DNA of 64,000 nucleotides from SG8-41 sp035259205 (lineage in GTDB: Bacteria > Pseudomonadota > Gammaproteobacteria > Burkholderiales > SG8-41), in NCBI GenBank assembly GCA_035259205.1, contig DATFWO010000036.1:13590-77589 (forward strand), read 5' to 3'. Made by a program: the position numbers and the translations under genes. Each line of letters starts with the position of its first letter. Positions within the stretch are counted from its first letter, which is position 1. This document shows, in pieces, positions 53,327 through 62,163 of the stretch. The notes beneath the pieces are model-generated. The model was given only the letters and a program-made list of their open reading frames with translations, was not told where the DNA came from and ran no database searches.

Positions 53327-55860
53327 TTCCGGGTCGGCGCGTCGAACTGGTAGCGCAAGCCGATCCAGAACGTGCGCGGCGCGCCCGGCGCAAAAAACGT
53401 CGCGTGCTGGATAGGGAATTCGCTCCCGATAGGCGCCAGCGGCCGCGCAACGAATGCCCCGTTGCCGGTAAACGCAGTCGGCCCGAGCAGTGCGGCGGTG
53501 TAATACTTGCGGTCCAGCAGGTTGTTGATCTGGCCGAAAACCTGCAGCTGCGGATCGAACTGGTAGCGCGCTCCCATGTTCAGCACACCGTAGCCGCCGG
53601 ACTTGCCCGGCCCCAGGTAGGCGACGCCGTCCGGCTGGTGCGCGTTGTTTTCGTTGCCGCGCGCGTAGGAGCTGCTCACCGCCACCAGATTGAGGCTCAC
53701 CGAGAACGCGGCGCTCGCCTGATAGTCCGCGTACGCCTTGAACAGGTGGTGCGGTATCAGCGGAATACGATCGCCCGGCTGTATGCGTATGTTGCCATCC
53801 AGGCCCGGGGCGCCTGCGGCGGCGGTGTCGTTGGAACTGTTGCTCGATCCGGTAAGCGATTCGAACGACTGGTAGGTGGCGTTGAGGTAGGTATAGTTCG
53901 CGCCCAGGCTGACCGCGCCCGCCTTGCCGGTCAGCCCGCTTTCGAAGCCTTCGCGCCGTGTCTTGTCGAAATTCTTGAAGAAGCCGAACTGCGTCCGATT
54001 CGGCGCCGCGACGAACAGGATGTCATCTTGATTCTCGGCGCGGAAGACGCCGGCGTTCCAGCGCACCCCGGAGGGCAGCAGCCCGTGCAGCCCGGCCTCC
54101 CACGTCTTGGCTACCACCTGCTTGAGCGGTGGATCTCCGGCCATCGAATTGGGCAGGCGGCAGGGATTGTTGGGATCCGCGCAGCCGAGCTCGATCGCGG
54201 TAGGTGCCCGGCTCCCCTCGCTGTAGCCTATATAGGCGTTGACGCTCTTGCCGGGAGCGAAGGTGAGGCCGGCGGCGGGGTTGAACCGGTGATACACCTG
54301 ATTGGTATCGAGGGAACCCGGTCCGCCGCCGGGATTGATCTGGTCGGTGTTTCTGACGGTAGTGCGGTTGTACCTGCCGGACAGCGTCAGATGCCAGATC
54401 TCGCGCACCGACAAGGTGTCGGTCGCGTACGCGCTCCAGGTGCGGGTGCGGCCGTCGAGGTCGACTCGCGTATCGAATGGCACACCGTCGACGGTGCCGC
54501 CGGTGGCGCCGTCGGCGAAGGCGTTCAGACCCGTAACGCTTCGATCCGGATTGAGAAAGCCGAGCTGCGTGGATTGACTGAAGCGAACCTGGCTCGCGTC
54601 GTACGCGGCCCCGGCGGTGAATTGATTGCGCTGTCCCGCCAGCGCTCCGAGCAACGTGAACTGGCCGGACAGCCCATAGTTGTCCTGCGCCGTGTGACTG
54701 CGGCTCAGCAGCCCGTTGCATTTTTCCGCCGGCTCATCGTTGAGCAGCACGTTGGCGATGCATCGCCAGAACGGGAACGGCGTGTTCGCGGCGCTTTCGC
54801 CGGCGACGGGAAACCCGGTAAAGCCTGCGGCCGCGAGCGCGGCCCGCTCCGCGGCATTGGGCTGATAGACCGCCTGGTCGAGCGAGTTGTCGTTGACGTC
54901 TCCGTTCAACGTTCTCGTCGTGATCCGGCGGTAATAGGCGTTGCCCGAGAGCGTCAAACGGTCGTCGATGCTGTGGTGCGCCGCGAGATTGACCAAGGTC
55001 GACTTGTTTTCCGTGATGTCCGGCCTGGTATAGACGCTGGCGTAGTCCCGGTCGAGGAAACGCTGCTCCTGGAGACCGTTCCCGTGGAGTGTGTTGTCGG
55101 CGTGGGCGAGCGTCAGCTTGAGGTCCGTAGCCGCGTTGCGCCAGCCGAGCTTGCCGAAAATCTGGCCGATGCGGGAAGGAGAATCGTCGCGCCAGCCGTC
55201 CTCCCTGAACAGATTGCCCGTCACATACCAATCGAGGCTCTGGTCGAAACCGCCGTACTCGAATTCCGCGGCGCGCCGCGCGTGATTGCCAACGTATCCC
55301 TGCAAAGCCGCGCCCGGATAGTTGCGGCCGTCCTTGGTCTCGATCGAGAGCGCCCCCCCGAGCGTGTTGAGACCGAACAGCGGGTTGGAGCCCGGCATGA
55401 GATTGATCGTGGCGATCGCGGCCCTGGGTATCAGGTCCCAGCTCACGACGTCGCCGAACGGCTGGTTCAGCCGCACGCCGTCGAGATAGATCGACAAGCC
55501 CTGCGGCGTGCCCAGCAGCGGGGACGCGGTGTAGCCGCGATAGCTCACGTCCGCCTGGAATGGATTGCCCTGCATTTCGTTCACGTGGACGCTGCCGAAA
55601 TAGCGGTTCATGAAATCCGGCGGGTCGAGGGCATTGCTGCGCTGGATCTCGGCCCCTGTTGCCGATTGCACCGGCGCGGGGATCTGGTCTCGCGTAAGGC
55701 CGACGCCCGGCAGCGGAGTCGTGCCGATGACTTCTACGGGTGGCAACTGCTGCAGAGCCGGCTGGCTTTCTGCGGCATGGATCGTCGTGCCTGGTACTGC
55801 GGCCACCATGGCCGCCACCCGCACCAGACGCCGGATCACGCTGCGATCTGCTTCCGTCAT
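53320..55860 (-). CDS. TonB-dependent outer-membrane receptor
   Basis: An 846-residue receptor. After a signal-like N-terminus (RRLVRVAAMVAAVPGTT) come a plug domain (LPPVEVIGTTPLPG, then IYLDGVRLNQPFGDVVSWDL) and a long beta-barrel ending in a strand with aromatic residues (FWIGLRYQF). NTLGGALSIETKDGRNYPG is typical of the plug-barrel hinge. The ligand is unknown; no iron-box or siderophore genes are near. The start at 55860 places the signal properly; the longer open frame upstream is rejected. It is divergent from the two-component pair at 55968, which may regulate it. Confidence 0.9.
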   Translation of the reverse strand: MTEADRSVIRRLVRVAAMVAAVPGTTIHAAESQPALQQLPPVEVIGTTPLPGVGLTRDQIPAPVQSATGAEIQRSNALDPPDFMNRYFGSVHVNEMQGNPFQADVSYRGYTASPLLGTPQGLSIYLDGVRLNQPFGDVVSWDLIPRAAIATINLMPGSNPLFGLNTLGGALSIETKDGRNYPGAALQGYVGNHARRAAEFEYGGFDQSLDWYVTGNLFREDGWRDDSPSRIGQIFGKLGWRNAATDLKLTLAHADNTLHGNGLQEQRFLDRDYASVYTRPDITENKSTLVNLAAHHSIDDRLTLSGNAYYRRITTRTLNGDVNDNSLDQAVYQPNAAERAALAAAGFTGFPVAGESAANTPFPFWRCIANVLLNDEPAEKCNGLLSRSHTAQDNYGLSGQFTLLGALAGQRNQFTAGAAYDASQVRFSQSTQLGFLNPDRSVTGLNAFADGATGGTVDGVPFDTRVDLDGRTRTWSAYATDTLSVREIWHLTLSGRYNRTTVRNTDQINPGGGPGSLDTNQVYHRFNPAAGLTFAPGKSVNAYIGYSEGSRAPTAIELGCADPNNPCRLPNSMAGDPPLKQVVAKTWEAGLHGLLPSGVRWNAGVFRAENQDDILFVAAPNRTQFGFFKNFDKTRREGFESGLTGKAGAVSLGANYTYLNATYQSFESLTGSSNSSNDTAAAGAPGLDGNIRIQPGDRIPLIPHHLFKAYADYQASAAFSVSLNLVAVSSSYARGNENNAHQPDGVAYLGPGKSGGYGVLNMGARYQFDPQLQVFGQINNLLDRKYYTAALLGPTAFTGNGAFVARPLAPIGSEFPIQHATFFAPGAPRTFWIGLRYQFDAPTRNQ

Positions 55861-55921
55861 TCCCGGAAAAAGTATTGCATTCCGCGGCGTGCTTTGGCAC
55901 CTTATTGCTTCCCGATGAAGG

Positions 55922-55938
55922 CCGGGAATTTTTCCCGG
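55922..55938. promoter_or_regulatory. Hairpin/palindrome between the TonB receptor and the histidine kinase
   Basis: CCGGGAA (55922-55928) pairs with TTCCCGG (55932-55938) around TTT. It is 29 nt before the kinase ATG in a 107-nt divergent region, so it could be an operator half-site pair for the response regulator. Confidence 0.35.
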
Positions 55939-55967
55939 GAGCGTCGCCGGTCTCGCAGGAAACTCGT

Positions 55968-56945
55968 ATGGATACCGCCGTGGACGGACGTGAATTCGGT
56001 GCGGCGTCGCGCCGCGACCTGATCGCCGTGGCTGTGGGGACTGTCGTTTTTTTTGCGGCCAGCGTGAGGCTCGAGCTGAGCGAGGCAGTGCTGTCGTGGA
56101 CCCGGCCCTGGGAGCGCTACCAGCTCGATGAGCTTCCCGGTGTCCTGTTGTTCCTGGCCGCGGCCCTGGCATGGTTCGCGTGGCGGCGCATGAACGAGGC
56201 GCGCGGCGCGCTGCGCCAGCGCATGGCGGCCCAGCTGCGGCTTGCGGAGGCGCTCGCCGAGAACCGGCGCCTGTCGCTTTCGCACGTGCGGGCGCAGGAG
56301 GAGGAGCGGAAGGAGCTCGCCCGCGAGCTGCACGACGAGCTCGGGCAGCATCTGAACGCGATCAAGGTCAACGCAGTGTCCATACGCTCCCGCACCGAAG
56401 GCAAGCTTGCGGACCTGCACCATGCGGCGCTCGCTATCATCGACGTCGTGGACCACGTGCACGGCACCCTCCGCGGCATGCTGCGCAGGTTGCGCCCCGT
56501 CGGGCTCGACGAGCTCGGGCTGGCGGCTGCGCTCGAGCATCTGGTGCATGCCTGGCAGGCGCGCAATCCGGACGTGCGTGCGAAGTTGAACATAGCCTGC
56601 GATGTCGACGCGCTGCGCGAAAATGAAAACATCGCCATTTACCGTCTCGTGCAGGAAGGCCTCAACAACGTGACGAGGCATGCCCGGGCAGGGTCCGTTA
56701 CCATATCTCTGGCCGGGATGGGAACCAGCGAAAGCGGCGCGGACGGCCCAGGCCACGTCACACTGATCATTTCCGACGACGGCGTCGGGGCGCGCGGCGG
56801 AGCAGCGGCCGACGGACTGGGCCTGATCGGCATGCGCGAGCGCGTCGAAGCGCTGCACGGCCGCCTGACGATTGGATCCGGGCCCGCTGAGGGATTTCGG
56901 ATCGAGGCAACCATCCCGCGCTCGGTCGCGGAGAGCCGGACATGA
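55968..56945 (+). CDS. NarL-type sensor histidine kinase
   Basis: A 325-residue kinase with two membrane helices (about 18-36 and 57-73) separated by a short external loop. A short linker helix follows, then the HisKA_3 phosphoacceptor H122 in ARELHDELGQHLNAIK. The HATPase domain has LVQEGLNNVTRHA, DDGVGARGG and GLGLIGMRERVEALHG. The short periplasmic loop (about 20 residues) suggests sensing within the membrane or through a partner. AGGAAA precedes the ATG at 55968. Its TGA overlaps the ATG of the response regulator, so the pair is translationally coupled. Confidence 0.93.
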   Translation: MDTAVDGREFGAASRRDLIAVAVGTVVFFAASVRLELSEAVLSWTRPWERYQLDELPGVLLFLAAALAWFAWRRMNEARGALRQRMAAQLRLAEALAENRRLSLSHVRAQEEERKELARELHDELGQHLNAIKVNAVSIRSRTEGKLADLHHAALAIIDVVDHVHGTLRGMLRRLRPVGLDELGLAAALEHLVHAWQARNPDVRAKLNIACDVDALRENENIAIYRLVQEGLNNVTRHARAGSVTISLAGMGTSESGADGPGHVTLIISDDGVGARGGAAADGLGLIGMRERVEALHGRLTIGSGPAEGFRIEATIPRSVAESRT

Positions 56946-57607
56946 GCACCTCAGCGGAGTGCATTACGGTTTTGCTCGTGGACGATCACAGCGTCGTGCG
57001 GGAGGGCTACCGGCGGCTCCTTGAACGCAGCACCGACATTCGCGTGCTTGGCGAAGCGGGAAACGCCGCCGATGCCTACAGCGAGTTCTGTCGCCTGCAG
57101 CCGGACGTCGTGGTCATGGACATTTCCCTGCCGGACACGAGCGGAATCGAAGCCATGCGGCACATGCTCGCGCGTGAAGAGCGGGCGAAAACGCTCATGT
57201 TCAGCATGCACGAGGAGCCGATTTTCGCCTCCCGGGCATTCCAGGCAGGAGCGTGCGGCTACGTCACCAAGGCCAGCGCCCCGGATGTGCTGGTCGAGGC
57301 GGTGCGGGCTGTCGCGCAGGGCAAGCGCTACCTGAGCCAGGATATCGCTCAGGCCGTTGCGCTGCAGAGCTTGGGCCGCGGCGAGAAGGGACTCGACGCA
57401 CTGTCCCATCGCGAGTTCGAGGTCATGCGCTTGCTGGTGGCCGGCCATACCGTTGCCGGCGTCGCGGAAAAGCTCCAGTTGAGCTATAAGACGGTGGCGA
57501 ACCACCAGTCGGCTATCCGGCAGAAGCTCGGCGCCGAAACGCACGCCCAGCTCGTGCGTATCGCCGAGCGCAGCGGCCTCGCGAAGAACGGTGAAGTACT
57601 GAAGTAG
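56942..57607 (+). CDS. NarL/FixJ-family response regulator
   Basis: A 221-residue regulator. The receiver domain has acidic pair D14-D15 (VDDHSVVREGY), phospho-acceptor D60 (VVVMDISLPDTSG) and conserved K110 (GYVTKAS). The LuxR-type helix-turn-helix runs from about 150 to 210 (LSHREFEVMRLLVAGHTVAG, then LSYKTVANHQSAIRQKL). The overlap with the kinase stop (ATGA) indicates a single operon. Target genes are not visible; the divergent TonB receptor is a reasonable candidate. Confidence 0.95.
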   Translation: MSTSAECITVLLVDDHSVVREGYRRLLERSTDIRVLGEAGNAADAYSEFCRLQPDVVVMDISLPDTSGIEAMRHMLAREERAKTLMFSMHEEPIFASRAFQAGACGYVTKASAPDVLVEAVRAVAQGKRYLSQDIAQAVALQSLGRGEKGLDALSHREFEVMRLLVAGHTVAGVAEKLQLSYKTVANHQSAIRQKLGAETHAQLVRIAERSGLAKNGEVLK

Positions 57608-57624
57608 TAGAGTACATTGTGCCA

Positions 57625-58563
57625 ATGCGAAACGATTACGAAATCACTCCGCGCTGGGAATTTGTTTGCAGTGTCAGTCGACTGTGGACAGTGCATGTTT
57701 TGGTCGATGATGGAAGCCTTCGACACGCCTTCGGTCCGTTCCACGGCCTTGATGTCGCGATAAGGCACGCGATAACCGAGGGATTCAACCGCCACACCGA
57801 CAACTGGAGGGTCACAGTTGACGGCCGTACGGCGCACGAGCACTCGGGCTGCGCGCGGGTAAATCGTCCGCTGAGCCAGGCTGCCGCATCGGCGCGCTTG
57901 GTTCGGCCACCGTCCCTGCCGGATCCAAAGCCGTTGGCAAATGAGATTCCACTTCAGCAGAAGGCGTCGCGGTCATTCACGCTTGGTCCTCATGCACAAC
58001 AAACGGCCTCGGCCGAAGCGTTGCCAGTAGCTCCAGTACGGTCCAAGCCGCCGCGTCCGGTCCAAGGTTCCGCTCGGATCCCGCTTACGGCGATCGTCGC
58101 TGGATTCGCCATCGGAGCGGGGGCAGGCTATTACTCGATATACGGCTACCAGGGGCGAGACGCGTGGCCGAGCGCTTCGAGCCCCGGGGAGTTGGCCCCA
58201 GCGACAATTTACGGCACGGGCTCAAAGCCGGTTCCCGCAGTCGCAGCCACACCTGTCGATCCATCGGTTTCTCCACCTTCATCTGAACGCGCAACCCCGG
58301 CTCACAAACCCATCCCGCCGCTACGCTCTCCGGCACCGACCCAGAACGCCAGGGCGGCACAGGCTGTGCCCAAAGCTCGCCAGGCACCGGTCAAGTCCGC
58401 GTCAATCGCCTCGGTTGCGGAGATGCACCGCGAGTTGGACGTTTGCCGCCAGCAGAGCTTCTTTCCGCGCGTCGTGTGCTCGGAAAAAGTGCGGTGGAAG
58501 TACTGTGCGCCCAATCGCTGGAACACCATTCCCGAATGCGCCGCCGACGTCTCTCCACTTTGA
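57625..58563 (+). CDS. Single-pass membrane protein with Pro-rich linker and C-terminal Cys motif
   Basis: A 312-residue protein of unknown function. The N-terminal 75 residues look like a small folded domain (RLWTVHVLVDDGSLRHAFGP). A Pro/Ala-rich region follows. One membrane helix is at about 150-172 (IPLTAIVAGFAIGAGAGYY), followed by another Pro-rich linker. The C-terminal motif reads CRQQSFFPRVVCSEKVRWKY with further Cys residues in CAPNRWNTIPEC. The four Cys suggest two disulfides in an extracytoplasmic C-terminus. GTG 57619 is an alternative start. It lies 17 nt after the response regulator and may be in the same operon. Confidence 0.7.
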   Translation: MRNDYEITPRWEFVCSVSRLWTVHVLVDDGSLRHAFGPFHGLDVAIRHAITEGFNRHTDNWRVTVDGRTAHEHSGCARVNRPLSQAAASARLVRPPSLPDPKPLANEIPLQQKASRSFTLGPHAQQTASAEALPVAPVRSKPPRPVQGSARIPLTAIVAGFAIGAGAGYYSIYGYQGRDAWPSASSPGELAPATIYGTGSKPVPAVAATPVDPSVSPPSSERATPAHKPIPPLRSPAPTQNARAAQAVPKARQAPVKSASIASVAEMHRELDVCRQQSFFPRVVCSEKVRWKYCAPNRWNTIPECAADVSPL

Positions 58564-58727
58564 GTAGCGGTTGAGTTTAGACCGACCGTTTCTTTCGTAA
58601 GGCGGCGATATTCGCTTGGTCTGGGCGCGCACCATTTATCGAACGAACGACAGGTTTTGGCCCGAACCTTGCCTACCGAGTGATCGGCTCAGTTCGACCC
58701 CAAAGCGGACTCAGAGGAATCGAGCTC

Positions 58728-59618
58728 TCACGCCGCCTGCTCGAGGGTCGAGCCGGTATCCAATGTCGTCGCACGCCGCAAATCGCGCGGTTGCGACTCA
58801 TCGTGTGGCCGACCGCGATGCATGGTGCAGCGATTGTCCCAGATGACCACATCGCCGACCCGCCAGCGATGGCTGTAGACGAACTGGTTCTGCGTCGCGT
58901 GCGCCGTCAGATCCCACAGCAGCAGACGCCCGTCGGCCACCGGCCAGCCCAGGATGTGCGATGCATGCGCAGAGAGGTAGAGCGTTTTGCGCCGCGAGCC
59001 GGGATGCAGCCGCACCAGACGCTGCGGCGACGGTGGGTATTTCTCGCGTTCGCCAGGTGGGAATTCGGTGAACCCGATCTGGCCGCGCGACCAGAATATG
59101 TCGTGCTCCGCAACCAGCCCGTCGATTTCCGCCTTCAGCGTCTCCGGCAGCGCATCATAGGCGGCACGCATGTCGGCGAATTCGGTCTCCCCGCCACCCA
59201 GCACCGATGCCGGAGGCACCGCGACAGCGTGCAGCATGCCAAGCACGACCGGCACCGGCATGTACGACGCATCGGTGTGCCACAGGCGATTGCCCAGGCT
59301 GTCCAGCCGACGCCTGTCGTCGCGGGCACGGATGCGGTTCTCCTCGTCCAGGTTCGAGATGTCACCGATCTGCGGCAGCTCCAGACGGCGCCTGCCGCCC
59401 TGGAGCGCCGCGCGGCCGATTTCCAGCGGGCCAAATTTAGCAGCGAAATCGCGCAATTGCGTATCGGTCAGGCGCTGATCGTGAAACACCAAGACCGCGT
59501 AGCGGTCGATGGCATCCCAGATCGTACGCACACTGCCGGCATCCGTCGGCTGGCTGAGATCGATACCGTCAACCTCGGCGGCAAACGATGGACGTAACGC
59601 TCGCAACTCGACTCCCAT
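58728..59618 (-). CDS. TauD/TfdA-family 2-oxoglutarate-dependent dioxygenase
   Basis: A 296-residue Fe(II)/2-oxoglutarate oxygenase. The facial triad is H114 and D116 (RLWHTDASY) with H267 (NRCTMHRG); an Arg near residue 278-282 should bind the 2-oxoglutarate carboxylate. The start at 59618 has AGGAGG upstream. TfdA and TauD oxidise 2,4-D and taurine; the substrate here is not predictable, though HTDASYMPVP resembles the TfdA branch. It lies between the two-component operon and a Bug gene. Confidence 0.93.
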   Translation of the reverse strand: MGVELRALRPSFAAEVDGIDLSQPTDAGSVRTIWDAIDRYAVLVFHDQRLTDTQLRDFAAKFGPLEIGRAALQGGRRRLELPQIGDISNLDEENRIRARDDRRRLDSLGNRLWHTDASYMPVPVVLGMLHAVAVPPASVLGGGETEFADMRAAYDALPETLKAEIDGLVAEHDIFWSRGQIGFTEFPPGEREKYPPSPQRLVRLHPGSRRKTLYLSAHASHILGWPVADGRLLLWDLTAHATQNQFVYSHRWRVGDVVIWDNRCTMHRGRPHDESQPRDLRRATTLDTGSTLEQAA

Positions 59619-59846
59619 CGTGATCCCTCCTTGGCTCAGATCATTCCCACCTGCGGCATTTGTCGCGTCCATGATCCGCCAGGGATGGCGGTGCTGCAAC
59701 CCTAGCGGCAAGGGGCTGCCGCACTGCCAGTGAGATACGGCGTGGCACAGGCAGTGGCTCTTGGCCGGTTTGAGCCGATTGCCCGCCGGCCGAAACTTAC
59801 CAAGGAGCGGACATTGCCGTTCAGATCAAGTTGCGACATACACATA

Positions 59847-59877
59847 CCTCTTCACTGCTTCACCTCTTCACTGCACA
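59847..59877. repeat. CTCTTCACTGCTTCAC word repeat
   Basis: Two to three imperfect CTCTTCACTG units precede and overlap the stop of the Bug gene at 59868. The same words occur at 31514-31563. Confidence 0.6.
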
Positions 59878-60827
59878 GTGATCTTCATCTCCCGTACCAC
59901 CCTCTTCCATTTCTCGACGTCGCGCCGGATGATGCGCTGAAATTCTTCCGGCGGGCCGCCCGCGGGGTCCAGCCCCTCAGCCGCCAGCCGCCCTCGCATC
60001 TCCTCCGTCCGGAGCACGTTCGCGGCCTCCTTGTTCAGACGCGCGATGATTTCGCGGGCGAGTCCTTTGGGTCCCCACATGCCGTACCAGTGATCGGCCT
60101 CGTAGCCCGGCACCGTCTCGCCGATGGCCGGCACGTCCGGCATCGATGCGAAACGTCTGGCAGTGGTCACGCCGAGCGCGCGCAGCCGCCCCGCCTTCAC
60201 GTGCGGGATGGTCGCCGGACCGCCGATGGCGGTGAGCTGCACTTCTGCCCCGATCACGGCATTCAACGCCGGGCTGCCGCCTTTGTAGGGAACGTGGACG
60301 AGATCGATCTTCGTCTCCAGCTTGAGCAGCTCCAGCGCCAGGTGCGTGAGACTGCCGTTGCCGACCGAACCGTAGTTGAGCTTCCCGGGGCTGGACCGCG
60401 CGTGCGCGATGAACTCCCTGATGTTCTTGACCGGCATCGAGGGGTGCACGACGAGCACGAGCCCGGTCTCTCCGAAAAGCACGATCGGCTGAACGTCGCT
60501 CACCGGATCGTACGGCAGCTTCTGGATCGCGGCCGTGGCGCTGTAGTTGCTGTTGACGACGATCAAGGTATAGCCGTCGGGATTCGCGCGCACGACGGTT
60601 TCCATCCCGATCGTGCCGCCCGCGCCCGGGCGGTTGTCGACCACGAAAGACTGCCCCAGGGACTCCGACAGGCGCGTCGCGACGACGCGGGCCAGGATGT
60701 CGGTGCCGCCGCCCGGCGTGAACGGCACGATGAGCCGTACCGGCCGGGCCGGATAACCCTGCGCGTCCGCTTGCGGCGCAGGCACCAGGAAAAGAGCGGG
60801 AACCATCCACGATATAGCGCTATTCAT
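59868..60827 (-). CDS. Bug/TctC-family periplasmic solute receptor
   Basis: A 319-residue receptor with signal MNSAISWMVPALFLVPAPQ cleaved near ADAQ. The ligand loop is FTPGGGTDILAR. VDNRPGAGGTIGMETVV, NPDGYTLIVVNSNYSA, YDPVSDVQPIVLFGE and HVPYKGGSPALNAVI follow. A GTG two codons upstream could also serve as start. It is divergent from the FMN reductase gene across 155 nt and lies 249 nt from the TauD-family gene, which it might supply with substrate. Confidence 0.93.
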   Translation of the reverse strand: MNSAISWMVPALFLVPAPQADAQGYPARPVRLIVPFTPGGGTDILARVVATRLSESLGQSFVVDNRPGAGGTIGMETVVRANPDGYTLIVVNSNYSATAAIQKLPYDPVSDVQPIVLFGETGLVLVVHPSMPVKNIREFIAHARSSPGKLNYGSVGNGSLTHLALELLKLETKIDLVHVPYKGGSPALNAVIGAEVQLTAIGGPATIPHVKAGRLRALGVTTARRFASMPDVPAIGETVPGYEADHWYGMWGPKGLAREIIARLNKEAANVLRTEEMRGRLAAEGLDPAGGPPEEFQRIIRRDVEKWKRVVREMKITVQ

Positions 60828-60982
60828 CGTCACCCCGGGAAACCATGCGGCTCACGGCCATGTGCCTCACCGGAGCCGCACATAGTTTAAGCGTACTCTG
60901 GCGCGAACCCGGCATGAACTGGCCTTGCCGTGCGCGGTCCTAGGATTTTCCGCTCCTGCTTACCGCTTTATCGGAGGCTGAC

Positions 60983-61561
60983 ATGGCAGACAAACTCAGG
61001 ATCCTCGGCATTGCCGGCAGCTTGCGCAAGGCCTCTTACAACCGGGCGGCGTTGCGGGCGGCACACCGGCTGGCGCCCGATAACGTCAGCGTCGAAATTT
61101 TCGAGATCGACGGCATCCCGGGATTCAATCAGGACGACGAGAAGAATCCGCCCGCGAAGGTAGCGGAGCTGAAATCACGGATACGCGCAGCGGACGCCAT
61201 CCTCTTCGTCACTCCCGAGTACAACTACTCGATACCGGGCGTGCTCAAGAACGCAATCGACTGGGCATCGCGTCCCTACGGCGACAATGCCTGGAACGGA
61301 AAGGCGGTGGCGATCATGGGCGCCTCCGTCGGCGCGCTCGGGACCGCCCGCGCGCAATATCACCTGCGGCAGACTTTCGTGTTCCTCAACATGGACGCCG
61401 TGATTCAGCCGGAAGTCATGATAGGCAATGCGGCGCAGCGGTTCGACGGCGAAGGAACTCTGACCGACGAGCAATCGAGGAAGTTGATCAGGCAGCTGCT
61501 CGAGAGCCTCGTTTCCAAGGTTCGTCAGCGCAAGCAGTTCGAGGAAATCGCCGGGGCCTGA
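60983..61561 (+). CDS. NADPH-dependent FMN reductase
   Basis: A 192-residue flavodoxin-like protein of the NADPH-dependent FMN reductase family (ChrR/YieF/ArsH relatives). The FMN phosphate loop is GSLRKASYNRA near residue 12. The flavin-contact segment TPEYNYSIPGVLKNAIDWAS lies near residue 75. GGAGG precedes the ATG at 60983. Such enzymes reduce quinones, chromate or azo compounds. A RidA-like gene converges with it 40 nt downstream. Confidence 0.93.
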   Translation: MADKLRILGIAGSLRKASYNRAALRAAHRLAPDNVSVEIFEIDGIPGFNQDDEKNPPAKVAELKSRIRAADAILFVTPEYNYSIPGVLKNAIDWASRPYGDNAWNGKAVAIMGASVGALGTARAQYHLRQTFVFLNMDAVIQPEVMIGNAAQRFDGEGTLTDEQSRKLIRQLLESLVSKVRQRKQFEEIAGA

Positions 61562-61601
61562 GACCGGGCAAGCCGTGAAGCCGTGATCCGGGTCTGAATC
61601 T

Positions 61602-62069
61602 TCAGCGCCTCTCGGGAACCGCTGCGATCACGTCCATTTCCACGAGCATGCCAGGCCGTGCGAGCCCGCTGATGGCGAGAAAGGTATGGACAGGCAGCGG
61701 CGCATCCTTGAAGGCTTCGGCCCGGCATTTGTTCATGTCATCCCGGTCGCGGATGTCAACTACGTAAGTCACGAGCTTGACGACGTCCGCCATGGTTGCC
61801 CCGTGCGCGGCCAGCACCTTGCTGATCTTCTCGTACGCATAACGGCATTGCGCGGCGAAATTACCGGGATGGAGGATGCTGCCGTCCTTCTCCGCCTCGG
61901 CACCCACGCCCGCGAGATAGATCCACTTCGCCGGTCCGGTAACCGTCACCGCCTCGGAAAAGCGCCCCCTCGTCCACTCGTTGTGGTTGAAGTTCTTCTT
62001 CTCGAACGACTGCGCATGGACTTGCGACGCAAGCGCGGCGAGCAGGCAGAGCATTGCAGCGCGCAACAT
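61602..62069 (-). CDS. Exported RidA/YjgF-family protein
   Basis: A 155-residue RidA-fold protein with an N-terminal signal peptide (MLRAAMLCLLAALASQVHA, cleaved before QSFEK). RidA landmarks are IYLAGVGAEAEKDG, FAAQCRYAYEKISKVLAAHG, DVVKLVTYVVDI, and a C-terminal VEMDVIAAVPERR. The usual Arg of RidA that holds the imine carboxylate is not clearly aligned. Typical RidA is cytoplasmic and clears reactive enamines; export suggests a different role, perhaps in the periplasm with the dehydrogenases. GGGAGG precedes the ATG at 62069. It is divergent from the diheme cytochrome gene. Confidence 0.87.
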   Translation of the reverse strand: MLRAAMLCLLAALASQVHAQSFEKKNFNHNEWTRGRFSEAVTVTGPAKWIYLAGVGAEAEKDGSILHPGNFAAQCRYAYEKISKVLAAHGATMADVVKLVTYVVDIRDRDDMNKCRAEAFKDAPLPVHTFLAISGLARPGMLVEMDVIAAVPERR

Positions 62070-62163
62070 GAGGCACCTCCCTGGGCGTGGAGCGGTCTGT
62101 GAGCGGCGGATAGACTCATGGTAGCATCGGTCACAGGCCATGACGGCAGGATAGAGAGGGGAC

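Noticed and set aside
53404..56022. 872-residue open frame on the plus strand
   Set aside because: It is antisense to the TonB receptor; composition (Arg, Val and Gly-rich, no domains) is typical of shadow frames in high-GC DNA.
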